The translations under genes were made by a program, and so were the position numbers. The notes under the pieces are model-generated. The model had not been told where the DNA came from. It did no database searches and saw only the letters and a list, made by a program, of their open reading frames with translations. Positions 6,317 to 14,829 of a stretch of 64,000 nt of DNA are shown piece by piece (within the stretch, counting starts at the first letter, position 1; each line of letters opens with the position of its first letter). Source of the stretch: an uncultured Anaerofilum sp. (GTDB lineage: Bacteria > Bacillota > Clostridia > Oscillospirales > Ruminococcaceae); NCBI GenBank assembly GCA_944385935.1, contig CALWZC010000005.1:1-64000 (forward strand). Direction: 5' to 3'.

Positions 6317-8818
6317 GTGGTAAATAAGGATAAAAAACGAAATCTAATGTGTTTAAGTGTTGTACTGGCTATTGTTTTGGTTGGAATTGTTATCGCCAAT
6401 ACCATAGAAATGCGTTATGTGTTGCTGGACAGTGCTCAGGTAATGGGGCGAGAAATTAGCCGAAGACTGGCCACAGAAGAAATGCAGGTGTTGTCTCGTT
6501 TTTTTTATCTGTTGGACTACTTAGAAATTGAACTGCGTACAGAAAATAGAAAACAGGATTTAGCAGCATGGATGCAATCCTATTTGAAACCATTGGATGG
6601 TGTGCCTACCTTGTCCGAAATGGACATTTATGCAGCAATTCAAGGGAAGGTTATTTCTGCAACTTATTGGGAAAATGAAACATCCTATAATCCCTATGGT
6701 ACACAATGGTATCAAAAAGCTGTGGAGGCAAGAGGTGCTACCATTGTGACGGATAGCTATATGGATTCTCGGCTAAATAGGCCTGTTATTACTATGGCAA
6801 AAAAAATTATGGGCACAGAAGATGTTGTCGCCATTGATTTATACTTTAGTGATGTGAGCAGTTCACGTTCCTCTGTAACGTTACCTGAGGGAAGCAACTA
6901 TTATATGTGCGATTCCAAAGGACAACTTTTGTATGGCATTTTGGATAGTTATCCTCCTGAATCCAATTTGTATGAGCGATTTCCCAGTATGGTGCAGCAG
7001 TTGGAACAGGGTAAGTATGAATCATCCCTTTCCTACACCTATGGACAAGATAAAGAAAAAAGAGCTGTTTACTATTATAAAATGGAAAATGGATGGTATT
7101 CGATTATTACCATTCCATATCGAACATTGCTAAAAGAAACCAATCGAATATGGATTCCATTTTTTATTATTTTAATGGCTTTTTTTGCTTCTCTTGTAGT
7201 GTATGGGTGGTATACTTTCCAAGACCGAAAAAAACTGCGGCTGTACAATAGTACCCTTGCTGTGCTCGGAAATTCCTACTATGGCTTGTATCAGATAGAT
7301 TTGAATACCCAACAATATGAGATTTTAAAATCCAGCGACTATATTCGTTCTCAGATTCCCACACAAGGGGAGTACAGGGAGTTTTTGCAGGCTTTACAAT
7401 ATGTTATTGAGCCAGAAGCATACCCTGAGTTTAAAAAAGCCTTTTCCATAGAAAATATGAAAGAATTGACCGCTAAGCGAGTGCGGGATTTTGGTGGAGA
7501 TTTTAAAAGAATTTTTAACCAAAAACTAAGCTGGACACACATTCATATGTTGTATGATGAATCGCTGCAAAATGGAAAAGTAGTGCTGTGTTTTCGGGAT
7601 GTAAATTCCTCAAAAGAAGAAGAATTAGCGCGAATGGACTTGCTCCAACATTCTTTGGATGGTCTAAATTCCATGGCACAAGCCAAAAATCGCTTTTTCT
7701 CCCGTATGTCCCATGATATGCGCACACCGTTGAATGCCATTATTGGTCTTTGTACCCTTGCATTAAACCAACAACAGCTAACAGAAAAAACAAAGGATTC
7801 CTTCCAAAAGATACTTTCTTCTAGCCGCCAGCTTTTGGGATTGATTAACGATATTTTGGAAATGTCCAAAATGGAACATGATGGAGTACAAATTCATCAC
7901 CAACCATTTGACCTAAAAGCCAATCTACAAGAAATGTGTGAAATTTTGGAAGTTCAGGCGTTCAATGAGCAAAAAAACTTTCACTTTCAATTTGAAATAA
8001 TACATACCAATGTATGTGGCGATTGGAGAAGAATTCAGCAAATTTTAAACAATGTGCTTTCAAATTCTTTCAAATATTCTCCCATTCAGTCTACAATCTC
8101 CTTTACGGTAACAGAATTTGTAGACCCAAACAGCAAATATCACAACTATCAATTTGTTGTAGAGGACAATGGCAACGGCATGAGTGAAGAATTTTTGAAA
8201 AAGCTCTTTGACCCTTTCCAGAGAGAAATGCGCTTTGGTGTAGAAGAAGTGAATGGAACTGGTTTGGGCATGGCCATTACAAAGGATTTAGTTACACATA
8301 TGGATGGACAAATTGAAGTGGATAGTCATCTAGGCGAAGGAACAACCATGGTTATTACATTGCCTATGGAGGTATTGGAAAGCGAAGCAAGTACTTTGGA
8401 GGAAGAATCCATCACACCTACCAAAACCTCTTGTACAGAAGGTTGTCGAGTGTTATTGGCAGAGGATAATGCAATCAATATGGAAATTACCACAGAACTG
8501 CTTCAAATGCACCATTTAGAGGTGGTGCAGGCATGGAATGGAAAAGAGGCATTGGATATATTTGCAGCCAGTGAAGAAGGTTGGTTTGATTTAATTTTGC
8601 TAGACATGCAAATGCCTGTGATGGATGGTTGTAGTGCTGCTAAAGCTATCCGCAATTTACACCGAGCCGATGCCAAAACAGTGCCAATTATTGCAGTTAC
8701 AGCAAACGCATTTTCCGAGGATATTGCCCAAACCCATCAAGCAGGCATGAATGCTCATATTGCAAAGCCAATAGATTTTGCTGTATTTGAAAAGACCTTG
8801 CGGCAGTTGTTGCAGTAA
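6317..8818 (+). CDS. Hybrid sensor histidine kinase with receiver domain
   Basis: 833 residues from the GTG at 6317, chosen because AAGGGGG lies 9 bases upstream; the ATG at 6263 falls inside the tRNA terminator. A membrane segment (~10-30), an extracytoplasmic Cache-like sensor (~40-285) and a second membrane segment (~290-310) precede a linker. Then come HisKA with phospho-acceptor His ~465 (SHDMRTP), an ATPase domain with N (NNVLSNSFKYSP), G1 (DNGNGM), F (FDPFQRE) and G2 (GTGLGMAI) boxes, and a C-terminal receiver with phospho-acceptor Asp ~762 (LLDMQMPVMDG). It should autophosphorylate on an external small-molecule signal and pass phosphate to its own receiver. No phosphotransfer or output protein is adjacent, so the downstream partner is unknown. 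Confidence 0.92.
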   Translation: MVNKDKKRNLMCLSVVLAIVLVGIVIANTIEMRYVLLDSAQVMGREISRRLATEEMQVLSRFFYLLDYLEIELRTENRKQDLAAWMQSYLKPLDGVPTLSEMDIYAAIQGKVISATYWENETSYNPYGTQWYQKAVEARGATIVTDSYMDSRLNRPVITMAKKIMGTEDVVAIDLYFSDVSSSRSSVTLPEGSNYYMCDSKGQLLYGILDSYPPESNLYERFPSMVQQLEQGKYESSLSYTYGQDKEKRAVYYYKMENGWYSIITIPYRTLLKETNRIWIPFFIILMAFFASLVVYGWYTFQDRKKLRLYNSTLAVLGNSYYGLYQIDLNTQQYEILKSSDYIRSQIPTQGEYREFLQALQYVIEPEAYPEFKKAFSIENMKELTAKRVRDFGGDFKRIFNQKLSWTHIHMLYDESLQNGKVVLCFRDVNSSKEEELARMDLLQHSLDGLNSMAQAKNRFFSRMSHDMRTPLNAIIGLCTLALNQQQLTEKTKDSFQKILSSSRQLLGLINDILEMSKMEHDGVQIHHQPFDLKANLQEMCEILEVQAFNEQKNFHFQFEIIHTNVCGDWRRIQQILNNVLSNSFKYSPIQSTISFTVTEFVDPNSKYHNYQFVVEDNGNGMSEEFLKKLFDPFQREMRFGVEEVNGTGLGMAITKDLVTHMDGQIEVDSHLGEGTTMVITLPMEVLESEASTLEEESITPTKTSCTEGCRVLLAEDNAINMEITTELLQMHHLEVVQAWNGKEALDIFAASEEGWFDLILLDMQMPVMDGCSAAKAIRNLHRADAKTVPIIAVTANAFSEDIAQTHQAGMNAHIAKPIDFAVFEKTLRQLLQ

Positions 8819-8912
8819 AATTTGTTTGGAAAAGATTGGATGGTTTATAGGTGCACAAATATTGGTAAACTAACAGGGAAATAACTATCCACAATGGAAG
8901 GAGGTAGTCCCT

Positions 8913-9119
8913 GTGAAGGAACCAGAACAAAAACCATCTGCCCAGATGTATCATATCAATACCAGTCGTGCCCTTCGCTCATCAAAAGCAAACCAAAATT
9001 CCGGCAAAATGTTTCACCACCAAGCAAAGTTGGAAAATTGGAATCCAGTCTTTGCGGTAGATGACCAGCCTAATTTTTCTACAATGCAAAATTATTTTGA
9101 TGATACCAACTCTATTTAG
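8913..9119 (+). CDS. Small hypothetical protein
   Basis: 68 residues, GTG start with AAGGAGG eight bases upstream, one of the better ribosome-binding sites in the window. The protein is polar, rich in N, Q, S and K, with no membrane segment, cysteine pair or recognised motif. It begins 94 bases after the histidine kinase and ends 30 bases before a hairpin, so it could be co-transcribed with the kinase. I do not recognise it; a stable peptide or a regulatory small protein are both possible. Confidence 0.55.
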   Translation: MKEPEQKPSAQMYHINTSRALRSSKANQNSGKMFHHQAKLENWNPVFAVDDQPNFSTMQNYFDDTNSI

Positions 9120-9149
9120 CTGGGTTATCCTATCACATAGCAAAAAGGA

Positions 9150-9184
9150 AAGGCAGAGAAGTGTATGTCTTCTCTGCCTTTGGT
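9150..9184. terminator. Bidirectional terminator
   Basis: AAGGCAGAGAAG at 9150-9161 and CTTCTCTGCCTT at 9169-9180 make a perfect 12-bp stem between convergent genes. T-rich tracts flank it on both strands, weaker on the plus side. Confidence 0.7.
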
Positions 9185-9215
9185 GTTTTGTGTAAAAATA
9201 TTGCTGAAATGCAAG

Positions 9216-9422
9216 TTACTTTCCGAAAAAAATATACAAAAGCTCTCGTTCACTTAGGTTGCATTTGGAACAGAACAACTGAATTTCCCTACGGGTAAAA
9301 TCGCTTTCCCCCCGAATTTTCCGGTAGACACTGCCCATGCTACACTGCATAATGTCTGCTACATCCTTTGTGCTCAATTCCAACTGCATCATTTTTGCTC
9401 GAAAAAGATTTTGTTTAAACAT
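9216..9422 (-). CDS. Small HTH DNA-binding protein, Cro-like
   Basis: 68 residues from the ATG at 9422, preferred over the upstream methionine because GGAGGG lies 8 bases before it. Residues ~10-55 read as a helix-turn-helix of the Cro/CI type (TKDVADIMQCSMGSVYRKI). The gene is divergent from the S24-peptidase repressor, 138 bases apart, with two operator-like palindromes between them. By position it resembles Cro opposite a CI-like repressor, but no other phage gene is present. It likely regulates one or both divergent promoters. Confidence 0.65.
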   Translation of the reverse strand: MFKQNLFRAKMMQLELSTKDVADIMQCSMGSVYRKIRGESDFTRREIQLFCSKCNLSERELLYIFFGK

Positions 9423-9446
9423 ATTCCGTTCCCTCCTTTTGGCTTC

Positions 9447-9475
9447 ATTATAATACTTGCATAAACACAAGTCAA
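9447..9475 (-). promoter_or_regulatory. Promoter of the small HTH gene
   Basis: On the minus strand TTGACT, 17-base spacer, TATAAT. The palindrome 9455-9472 fills the spacer. Confidence 0.7.
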
Positions 9476-9521
9476 TACGAAAAAGAAAGAAAACTCATAA
9501 AAATATTGCATTTATGCAATA
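9455..9521. promoter_or_regulatory. Pair of operators in a divergent promoter region
   Basis: Two 18-bp sites share the TTGCAT half: 9455-9472 (ACTTG-N8-CAAGT) and 9504-9521 (TATTGCAT-TT-ATGCAATA, perfect). The first lies in the spacer of the leftward promoter, the second covers the -35 box of the rightward one. Centres are 49 bp apart. They are the likely binding sites of the S24 repressor, the small HTH protein, or both. Confidence 0.6.
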
Positions 9522-9534
9522 AAGCGAGTATACT
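9506..9534 (+). promoter_or_regulatory. Promoter of the S24 repressor gene
   Basis: TTGCAT, 17-base spacer, TATACT; the -35 box lies inside the perfect palindrome 9504-9521, which suggests autorepression. Confidence 0.6.
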
Positions 9535-9560
9535 TACTATATAAAAAGGAGGTATCACCT

Positions 9561-10166
9561 ATGGAGAACTACCTTGCACAGCGTCGAAAGGAATTGAACC
9601 TCACCCAAAAGCAGATAGCCGAAGCTGTTGGAGTTTCCGAAGGAACGGTAAGCCGATGGGAAAGCGGATCCATTGCCAATATGCGCCGAGACCGTATCCT
9701 TCGATATGCCACTATATTAAAAACCACACCAGAATCCATTATGTCTGGAAAAAAGCAACCAATTCCACCGGGATTTGAGCCAATTCCAGAAATGAGCACA
9801 CTGCCCCGTATTGGTCGCATTGCTTGTGGAAGTCCTGTGCTGGCACAGGAAAATATTGAAGCCTATGACCAAGTGCCCGCCCTATGGCGTGCGGATTTTA
9901 CTTTGCTGTGCACAGGAGATAGTATGCTTCCTCGGATACAAGATGGAGATTTAGTAGCCATCCGCAGACAGCCCACAGTGGAAAATGGAGAAATTGCTGC
10001 TGTTCGCATAGAGGAGGAGGCTACTTTAAAGCGCGTCTATACCTATGCTGACAGATTGGTTCTTCAACCAGAAAATCCAGCCTTTGCCCCCATTGTATTA
10101 GTGGGAGAAGAGATGAATTGTGTACAAATTGAAGGGAAGGCAGTTGGTTTATGTCGTGGCTTATGA
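9561..10166 (+). CDS. XRE-family repressor with S24 (LexA/CI-type) autopeptidase domain
   Basis: 201 residues. A helix-turn-helix (~6-60, LTQKQIAEAVGVSEGTVSRWE) is joined to an S24 domain with catalytic S121 (GDSMLP) and K157 (ATLKRVY). The presumed self-cleavage site is C89-G90 (RIACGSP), a Cys-Gly bond as in UmuD rather than the Ala-Gly of LexA and CI. It should bind operators as a dimer and be inactivated by RecA-stimulated self-cleavage after DNA damage. AGGAGGT precedes the ATG. The divergent small HTH gene and the two shared operators imply a bistable or autoregulated switch. No prophage surrounds it; a bacitracin- or SOS-type chromosomal regulator is also possible. Confidence 0.88.
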   Translation: MENYLAQRRKELNLTQKQIAEAVGVSEGTVSRWESGSIANMRRDRILRYATILKTTPESIMSGKKQPIPPGFEPIPEMSTLPRIGRIACGSPVLAQENIEAYDQVPALWRADFTLLCTGDSMLPRIQDGDLVAIRRQPTVENGEIAAVRIEEEATLKRVYTYADRLVLQPENPAFAPIVLVGEEMNCVQIEGKAVGLCRGL

Positions 10167-10191
10167 GAGAATAAGCTATTATAATTGTAAT

Positions 10192-10244
10192 AAAACAAGC
10201 AGAATGTATTTCTAGTACCAAAAATACATTCTGCTTGTTTTGCT
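10192..10244. terminator. Bidirectional terminator between convergent genes
   Basis: A ~19-bp stem, AAAACAAGCAGAATGTATT at 10192-10210 with its complement ending at 10241, stops the repressor gene and the leftward gene at 10260. Confidence 0.9.
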
Positions 10245-10259
10245 TCTGTTTTTGTTTGA

Positions 10260-10763
10260 TTAGTACATCTCTGTGACGCTGATGGCAAAATAGTAGATAA
10301 CTGAACCACGGTCAAAGCTGGCTTCTACCCGATAAATATAATTTCCCGGCATGGGCGGGGTATAAATATTGCCCGATTTATCTGGTTCCACCACAGTAAA
10401 GTCAACGCTATCCACCGATGTTGCCCGACTGAGTGTAGTGGAAATGGCACTCCTGCTATATTCAATTTCCAATGGCACGTTGGGCAGTACATTGGTGGCA
10501 ATTACTTGTTCTTTCATATCCGATGGATTGTAATTATTCACCAACCGTTCTACACTTGTCCAAAAGTTCCATTGGTATTCTGCCATGTGTACAGAATCGG
10601 TGGAAATGGGAACATCGTTACATTTAACTGTAAGGATGGGCAACGCTGAAGTAGGTGTTTTTGTGTCCAGAGCGTCTTTAATCAGGAGGCTTATACCTGC
10701 CGCCAAGAAAATGAGCACCGAGCCTACAATCAATTTTTGAAAAAAAGTTTTGGGCAGCTTCAT
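10260..10763 (-). CDS. Hypothetical membrane-anchored extracytoplasmic protein
   Basis: 167 residues from the ATG at 10763, chosen because AAGGAGG lies 7 bases before it. One N-terminal membrane segment (~10-30, VGSVLIFLAAGISLLI) leaves ~135 residues outside. The outer part is beta-rich; its C-terminus (MPGNYIYRVEASFDRGSVIYYFAISV) reads like the last strands of an immunoglobulin-like fold. I do not recognise the family. It is a single-gene unit and no partner is obvious. Confidence 0.65.
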   Translation of the reverse strand: MKLPKTFFQKLIVGSVLIFLAAGISLLIKDALDTKTPTSALPILTVKCNDVPISTDSVHMAEYQWNFWTSVERLVNNYNPSDMKEQVIATNVLPNVPLEIEYSRSAISTTLSRATSVDSVDFTVVEPDKSGNIYTPPMPGNYIYRVEASFDRGSVIYYFAISVTEMY

Positions 10764-10869
10764 GGCCTGCCTCCTTGCTGTGAAATTGTGGAAAAGATAG
10801 CACAACAATGCTACACAAAAATAGTATAGCATTTTTAGCAAGGAAAATCCATCCTGAAAAATCCATCTG

Positions 10870-10898
10870 TTGAAGGAAAAAACACCTTGTGATACAAT
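10870..10898 (+). promoter_or_regulatory. Promoter of the 2-hydroxyacid dehydrogenase gene
   Basis: TTGAAG, 17-base spacer, TACAAT, 32 bases before the ATG. Confidence 0.6.
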
Positions 10899-10930
10899 AA
10901 AGCAAATATTACTTAAAAAGGAGTACAGCC

Positions 10931-11893
10931 ATGAAACTGGTTATTTTGGATAGCTATGCTCTGAAACAGGGGGATTTGGATTGGTCCCCTCTGTATAAAA
11001 TGGTGGATGAAATAGAGCAATACCCTCGCACTGCTTATGAAGATATTGTCCCTCGTTTGCAAAATGCTGAATTTGCCATTATAAACAAATGCCGCATTGA
11101 TGAGGATGTTTTGCAACATTGCCCCAATCTTCGTTGGGTAGGGGTGACAGCAACTGGAACAGACTCTTTGGATGTTGAGGCTTGCCGTCGCCATGGGGTA
11201 GCAGTGTCAAATGTGCCTTCTTATTCCACCAATGGGGTGGCACAACTCACCTTTGCTTTGCTGTTGGCAGGTTGTCAACAGGTAATACAGCACAACAAAG
11301 CAGTACAAAAAGGATATTGGCAACTGGATGTCCCTCCAGAGCTTGCCCCCAGTGTGCCTATGGAATTGTTTGGAAAAACCATGGGAATTGTAGGATATGG
11401 GGAAATTGGCCAACAAGTGGCAAAGATAGCCCAGGCCTTTGGTATGAAAGTGCTGGTACATACCCGAACCCAACGACCCCAATGGCACAACCATTCGGTG
11501 GAATTTGTGGATTTGGAACAGGTATGGGCAAAAAGTGATGTGATTTCTTTGCATTGCCCAGCTACACCACAAACCACAGGAATCATTTGTCAAGAAAGTA
11601 TTTTTCAGATGAAACAGGGAGTTTTTCTAATCAATACAGCAAGGGGAAAGCTGGTGCAGGAGCAAGACCTACTGCCGGCACTGTCCAGCGGAAAAATTGC
11701 TTTTTATGGAGCAGATGTAACAGCAACTGAGCCAACCCCATTGGATAGCCCCCTTCGCAATTTGCCCAATGTTTTGCTAACTCCCCATATTGCATGGACA
11801 ACCCCAGAGGCATTGTCTCGTTTGGCAGGTTGTATATGCAGCAACCTACAAAGCTTTTTGGAAGGAAAGCCAGAAAATATTGTAAATGGCTAA
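10931..11893 (+). CDS. D-isomer-specific 2-hydroxyacid dehydrogenase (glycerate dehydrogenase-like)
   Basis: 320 residues. NAD-binding GxGxxG (GIVGYGEIGQQVA, ~147-159) lies between the two halves of the catalytic domain. Active-site residues are Arg in NTARGKLV, Glu in TATEP and His in LTPHIAW. These enzymes reduce 2-oxoacids to D-2-hydroxyacids with NAD(P)H; closest by overall look are hydroxypyruvate reductases/glycerate dehydrogenases, which would fit one-carbon or serine metabolism, but the exact substrate is not fixed by the sequence. AAGGAG precedes the ATG, with its own promoter and terminator. Confidence 0.88.
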   Translation: MKLVILDSYALKQGDLDWSPLYKMVDEIEQYPRTAYEDIVPRLQNAEFAIINKCRIDEDVLQHCPNLRWVGVTATGTDSLDVEACRRHGVAVSNVPSYSTNGVAQLTFALLLAGCQQVIQHNKAVQKGYWQLDVPPELAPSVPMELFGKTMGIVGYGEIGQQVAKIAQAFGMKVLVHTRTQRPQWHNHSVEFVDLEQVWAKSDVISLHCPATPQTTGIICQESIFQMKQGVFLINTARGKLVQEQDLLPALSSGKIAFYGADVTATEPTPLDSPLRNLPNVLLTPHIAWTTPEALSRLAGCICSNLQSFLEGKPENIVNG

Positions 11894-11932
11894 TATAACA
11901 GGAACAATCTGCAATCTAGCTGCATAAATCAA

Positions 11933-11972
11933 GAGAGAACACCAAAAACATTTCTTGGTGTTCTCTCTTTTT
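11933..11972 (+). terminator. Terminator of the dehydrogenase gene
   Basis: GAGAGAACACCA pairs with TGGTGTTCTCTC, followed by a T run. Confidence 0.9.
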
Positions 11973-11996
11973 CACATTTTTTCACAATCTTTTTTG

Positions 11997-12025
11997 TTGA
12001 CATTGGCAAGGTAATTTGTTAATAT
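11997..12025 (+). promoter_or_regulatory. Promoter of the marR-ABC operon
   Basis: Perfect TTGACA, 17-base spacer, TAATAT. Confidence 0.65.
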
Positions 12026-12042
12026 AGTAAAGAATTAAGTAT

Positions 12043-12064
12043 ATTAATAATTTAGCTTATTAAT
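12043..12064. promoter_or_regulatory. Palindromic operator for the MarR regulator
   Basis: ATTAATAA-N6-TTATTAAT, perfect 8-bp arms, between the -10 box and the GTG of the MarR gene. Position and size fit an autoregulatory MarR site. Confidence 0.6.
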
Positions 12065-12079
12065 TACTATGGAGAAGGG

Positions 12080-12586
12080 GTGTCTGACATTCAAAACAAT
12101 GAATTTCCAATAAAACCAATGGAGTTTTTTGAAGCAATGGACAGAGTGCGGCGAGGGTGGTTTCAATTTATGCCAAACCATTCCTTGAAAAAATCCTATT
12201 TTGGCATTTTGATGTTTATTCGCCATATCTGTGCAAAAAATCCCCAGCAGGAAGGGGCTAAAATGACCGACCTTGCCCATGAAATGAACCAAACCACAGC
12301 AAGCATTAGCCAAAAAATTAACGCTTTGGAACAGGAAGGCATGGTGGAACGGCTGGTTTCCTCCACCGACCGAAGGGTGTGCTATGTTCGTCTTTCGGAA
12401 AAGGGAACCATTACCGTAGAGCAAGCCCTACAAGGATTTGACAAGCAGGTTATGAAAATTTTGGGTCAACTTGGCCCAGAAAAATCTGTGCAGCTCATTG
12501 GTCTTTTGAATGACCTTGCAGACATTTTGCAAGCATCTTCCCCATCATCCACATCCCAACAGCCAAAAGGAGGTTGTCATTTTTGA
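12080..12586 (+). CDS. MarR-family transcriptional regulator of an ABC exporter
   Basis: 168 residues from a GTG with GGAG five bases upstream. Residues ~35-135 hold the winged helix: recognition helix region QTTASISQKINALEQEG and the wing SSTDRRVCYVRLSEKG. It should repress the operon and release on binding a drug or metabolite. A 22-bp palindrome lies between promoter and start. Its TGA overlaps the TTG start of the first ABC gene, and that gene's ribosome-binding site is inside marR, so the genes are translationally coupled. Confidence 0.88.
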   Translation: MSDIQNNEFPIKPMEFFEAMDRVRRGWFQFMPNHSLKKSYFGILMFIRHICAKNPQQEGAKMTDLAHEMNQTTASISQKINALEQEGMVERLVSSTDRRVCYVRLSEKGTITVEQALQGFDKQVMKILGQLGPEKSVQLIGLLNDLADILQASSPSSTSQQPKGGCHF

Positions 12587-14829
12587 AAAAGCTGGCACGC
12601 TATCTAAAACCCTTTCGGTCTACCCTTGCCATTGCACTGATACTGTTATTTGTGCAGGCAATGCTAGACTTGAATCTGCCCAACATGATGAGCGAAATTG
12701 TAAATGTGGGCATTCAACAGGGTGGTATCACCGAATCTGCACCAAAAGCAATTTCTAAAGATTCTTTGGAACTGTTAGAGCATTTTATGCCTGAACAGGA
12801 TAAAGAGTTTGTACAAAAAGTGTATCTGTCTGCCGACCAATTAACCGGACAGCAGCAACAGGATTTCTTGGAGCAATGGCCCAACAGCAAAGACATTTCT
12901 ACATTTTATTTAAGTGAAGATACACTGAAAAGCAAAGAAGATTTTTCCAAACTGGAGCAGATTATCAGCCGTAGTACCTATGCTATGATGGACTTTTTGC
13001 AAAAGTCTGCCCAAGAACAAGGGCAGGATAGTTCCTCCTTTGGAGATGCAGAAAGCAAAACTATGGATACCGCTGCCCTTGCCCAAATGAATCAGTTTAT
13101 GGCCATGATTCCACAAGAGCAGATACAGCCTTCTATTGACATTGCTGCAAAAATGGAACAAAGCATGACAGAGCAAACAGCAAAGGTCTTTATCAAAGGC
13201 TTTTATGTAGAACTGGGAGCAGACACCAACGCTATCCAGAACCGTTATATTTTAACACAAGGCGTATTGATGTTGTTGCTTAGCCTTGGTTTAATGGCAT
13301 GTGCGGTCTGTGTAGGCTTGTGCGCCAGCCGTATGGGTGCAGGCTTTGCCCGTGACCTAAGAAGTATGGTATTCCGCAAGGTTAGCAGCTTTACCAATGC
13401 AGAATTTGACCGTTTTTCCACTGCCAGTTTGATAACTCGCAGCACCAACGACATCAATCAGGTGCAGATGCTGATTATCATGGGATTGCGCATTGTTTGC
13501 TATGCTCCCATCATTGGCATTGGCGGCACCATTATGGCATTGCGCAAATCCAGCGGCATGGCGTGGATTTTGGCTTTGGCAGTGGTGTTGATTTTGGGTG
13601 TCATTGTTTTGGTAATGTCCATTGCTATGCCTCGATTCAAGCGGATGCAGCCCCTTGTTGACCGCCTCAATTTGGTTAGCCGTGAGAACCTGTCTGGCAT
13701 GATGGTAATTCGTGCCTTCTCTACCCAAAAATTTGAGGAAGAGCGTTTTGACAAAGCCAACAAAGACCTTACAGCCAATATGCTGTTTGTAAACCGTGTT
13801 ATGGTTATGCTGATGCCCGTGATGATGCTGGTAATGAATATTACCACATTGTTGATTCTGTGGTTTGGCGGACATCAAATTTCTGACATGGCCATGCAAG
13901 TAGGCGACATGATGGCGTTTGTGCAATACACCATGCAAATTATCTTTAGTTTCTTGATGATTTCCATGATGTTTATTATGATTCCTCGTGCAGCAGTTTC
14001 TGCTGACCGTATTGCAGAGCTTTTGGAAAGCCCCTGCACCATCAACGACCCCGCCCAACCGAAACAGTTTGCTGGTGGTCGTGCAAAGGGTGTGGTAGAG
14101 TTCCACGATGTAAGTTTTGCCTATGATAATGCAGATGAGGACGTACTGGAGCATATCAGCTTCACCGCCCAGCCCGGACAGACTACCGCATTTATTGGTT
14201 CTACTGGTAGCGGTAAATCTACCCTCATTAACTTGATTCCCCGTTTTTATGATGTAACCAAAGGAAGCATTACCATTGATGGCATTGATATTCGACAGTT
14301 GACACAACACCAACTGCGGGAAAATATTGGATATGTGCCACAAAAAGGATTATTGATTAGTGGTGACATTCGCTCCAATATTGGGTATGGTGTGCCCGAA
14401 GCAGAACAAGCCCAACTGGACAAAGCAGCAGAAACTGCACAGGCAGCAGAGTTTATTTCTGCTCTGCCTGATGGTATGGATACTAGCATTGCACAAGGTG
14501 GTACCAATGTATCCGGTGGTCAGCGGCAACGTATCTCCATCGCTCGTGCTTTGGCAAAAAATGCACCTATCTACATTTTTGATGACAGTTTCTCTGCCTT
14601 GGACTTTAAAACAGATGCAAAGCTCCGTGCTGCCCTAAAACAAGATACCGCAGATGCAACAGTTTTGCTGGTGGCACAGCGTGTTTCCACCATTATGCAC
14701 GCCGAACAAATCATTGTTCTGGATGAAGGTAAAATTGTGGGAAAAGGTACCCATGAGGAATTGTTGAAAAATTGTACTGCTTATCGGGAAATTGCCGAAA
14801 GCCAGCTTTCAAAGGAGGAATTGGCATGA
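12583..14829 (+). CDS. Heterodimeric ABC exporter, subunit with degenerate site
   Basis: 748 residues from the TTG at 12583, set by AAGGAGG 9 bases upstream; an in-frame TTG at 12574 touches that site. Six membrane segments with an unusually long extracytoplasmic insertion (~45-220) between the first two, then a nucleotide-binding domain: Walker A GSTGSGKST (~539), signature SGGQ (~643), Walker B YIFDDSFSALD (~666). The catalytic glutamate after Walker B is aspartate here. The partner gene has an intact glutamate but SQGQ as its signature, so both changes fall in one composite ATP site. That is the established asymmetry of BmrCD/TM287-288-type drug exporters. Likely efflux of drugs, peptides or lipids. 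Confidence 0.9.
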   Translation: MKKLARYLKPFRSTLAIALILLFVQAMLDLNLPNMMSEIVNVGIQQGGITESAPKAISKDSLELLEHFMPEQDKEFVQKVYLSADQLTGQQQQDFLEQWPNSKDISTFYLSEDTLKSKEDFSKLEQIISRSTYAMMDFLQKSAQEQGQDSSSFGDAESKTMDTAALAQMNQFMAMIPQEQIQPSIDIAAKMEQSMTEQTAKVFIKGFYVELGADTNAIQNRYILTQGVLMLLLSLGLMACAVCVGLCASRMGAGFARDLRSMVFRKVSSFTNAEFDRFSTASLITRSTNDINQVQMLIIMGLRIVCYAPIIGIGGTIMALRKSSGMAWILALAVVLILGVIVLVMSIAMPRFKRMQPLVDRLNLVSRENLSGMMVIRAFSTQKFEEERFDKANKDLTANMLFVNRVMVMLMPVMMLVMNITTLLILWFGGHQISDMAMQVGDMMAFVQYTMQIIFSFLMISMMFIMIPRAAVSADRIAELLESPCTINDPAQPKQFAGGRAKGVVEFHDVSFAYDNADEDVLEHISFTAQPGQTTAFIGSTGSGKSTLINLIPRFYDVTKGSITIDGIDIRQLTQHQLRENIGYVPQKGLLISGDIRSNIGYGVPEAEQAQLDKAAETAQAAEFISALPDGMDTSIAQGGTNVSGGQRQRISIARALAKNAPIYIFDDSFSALDFKTDAKLRAALKQDTADATVLLVAQRVSTIMHAEQIIVLDEGKIVGKGTHEELLKNCTAYREIAESQLSKEELA

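Noticed and set aside
13357..14343. Long minus-strand frame rich in His and Asn inside the ABC gene
   Set aside because: Composition is typical of a reverse shadow and the plus-strand protein has all ABC motifs.
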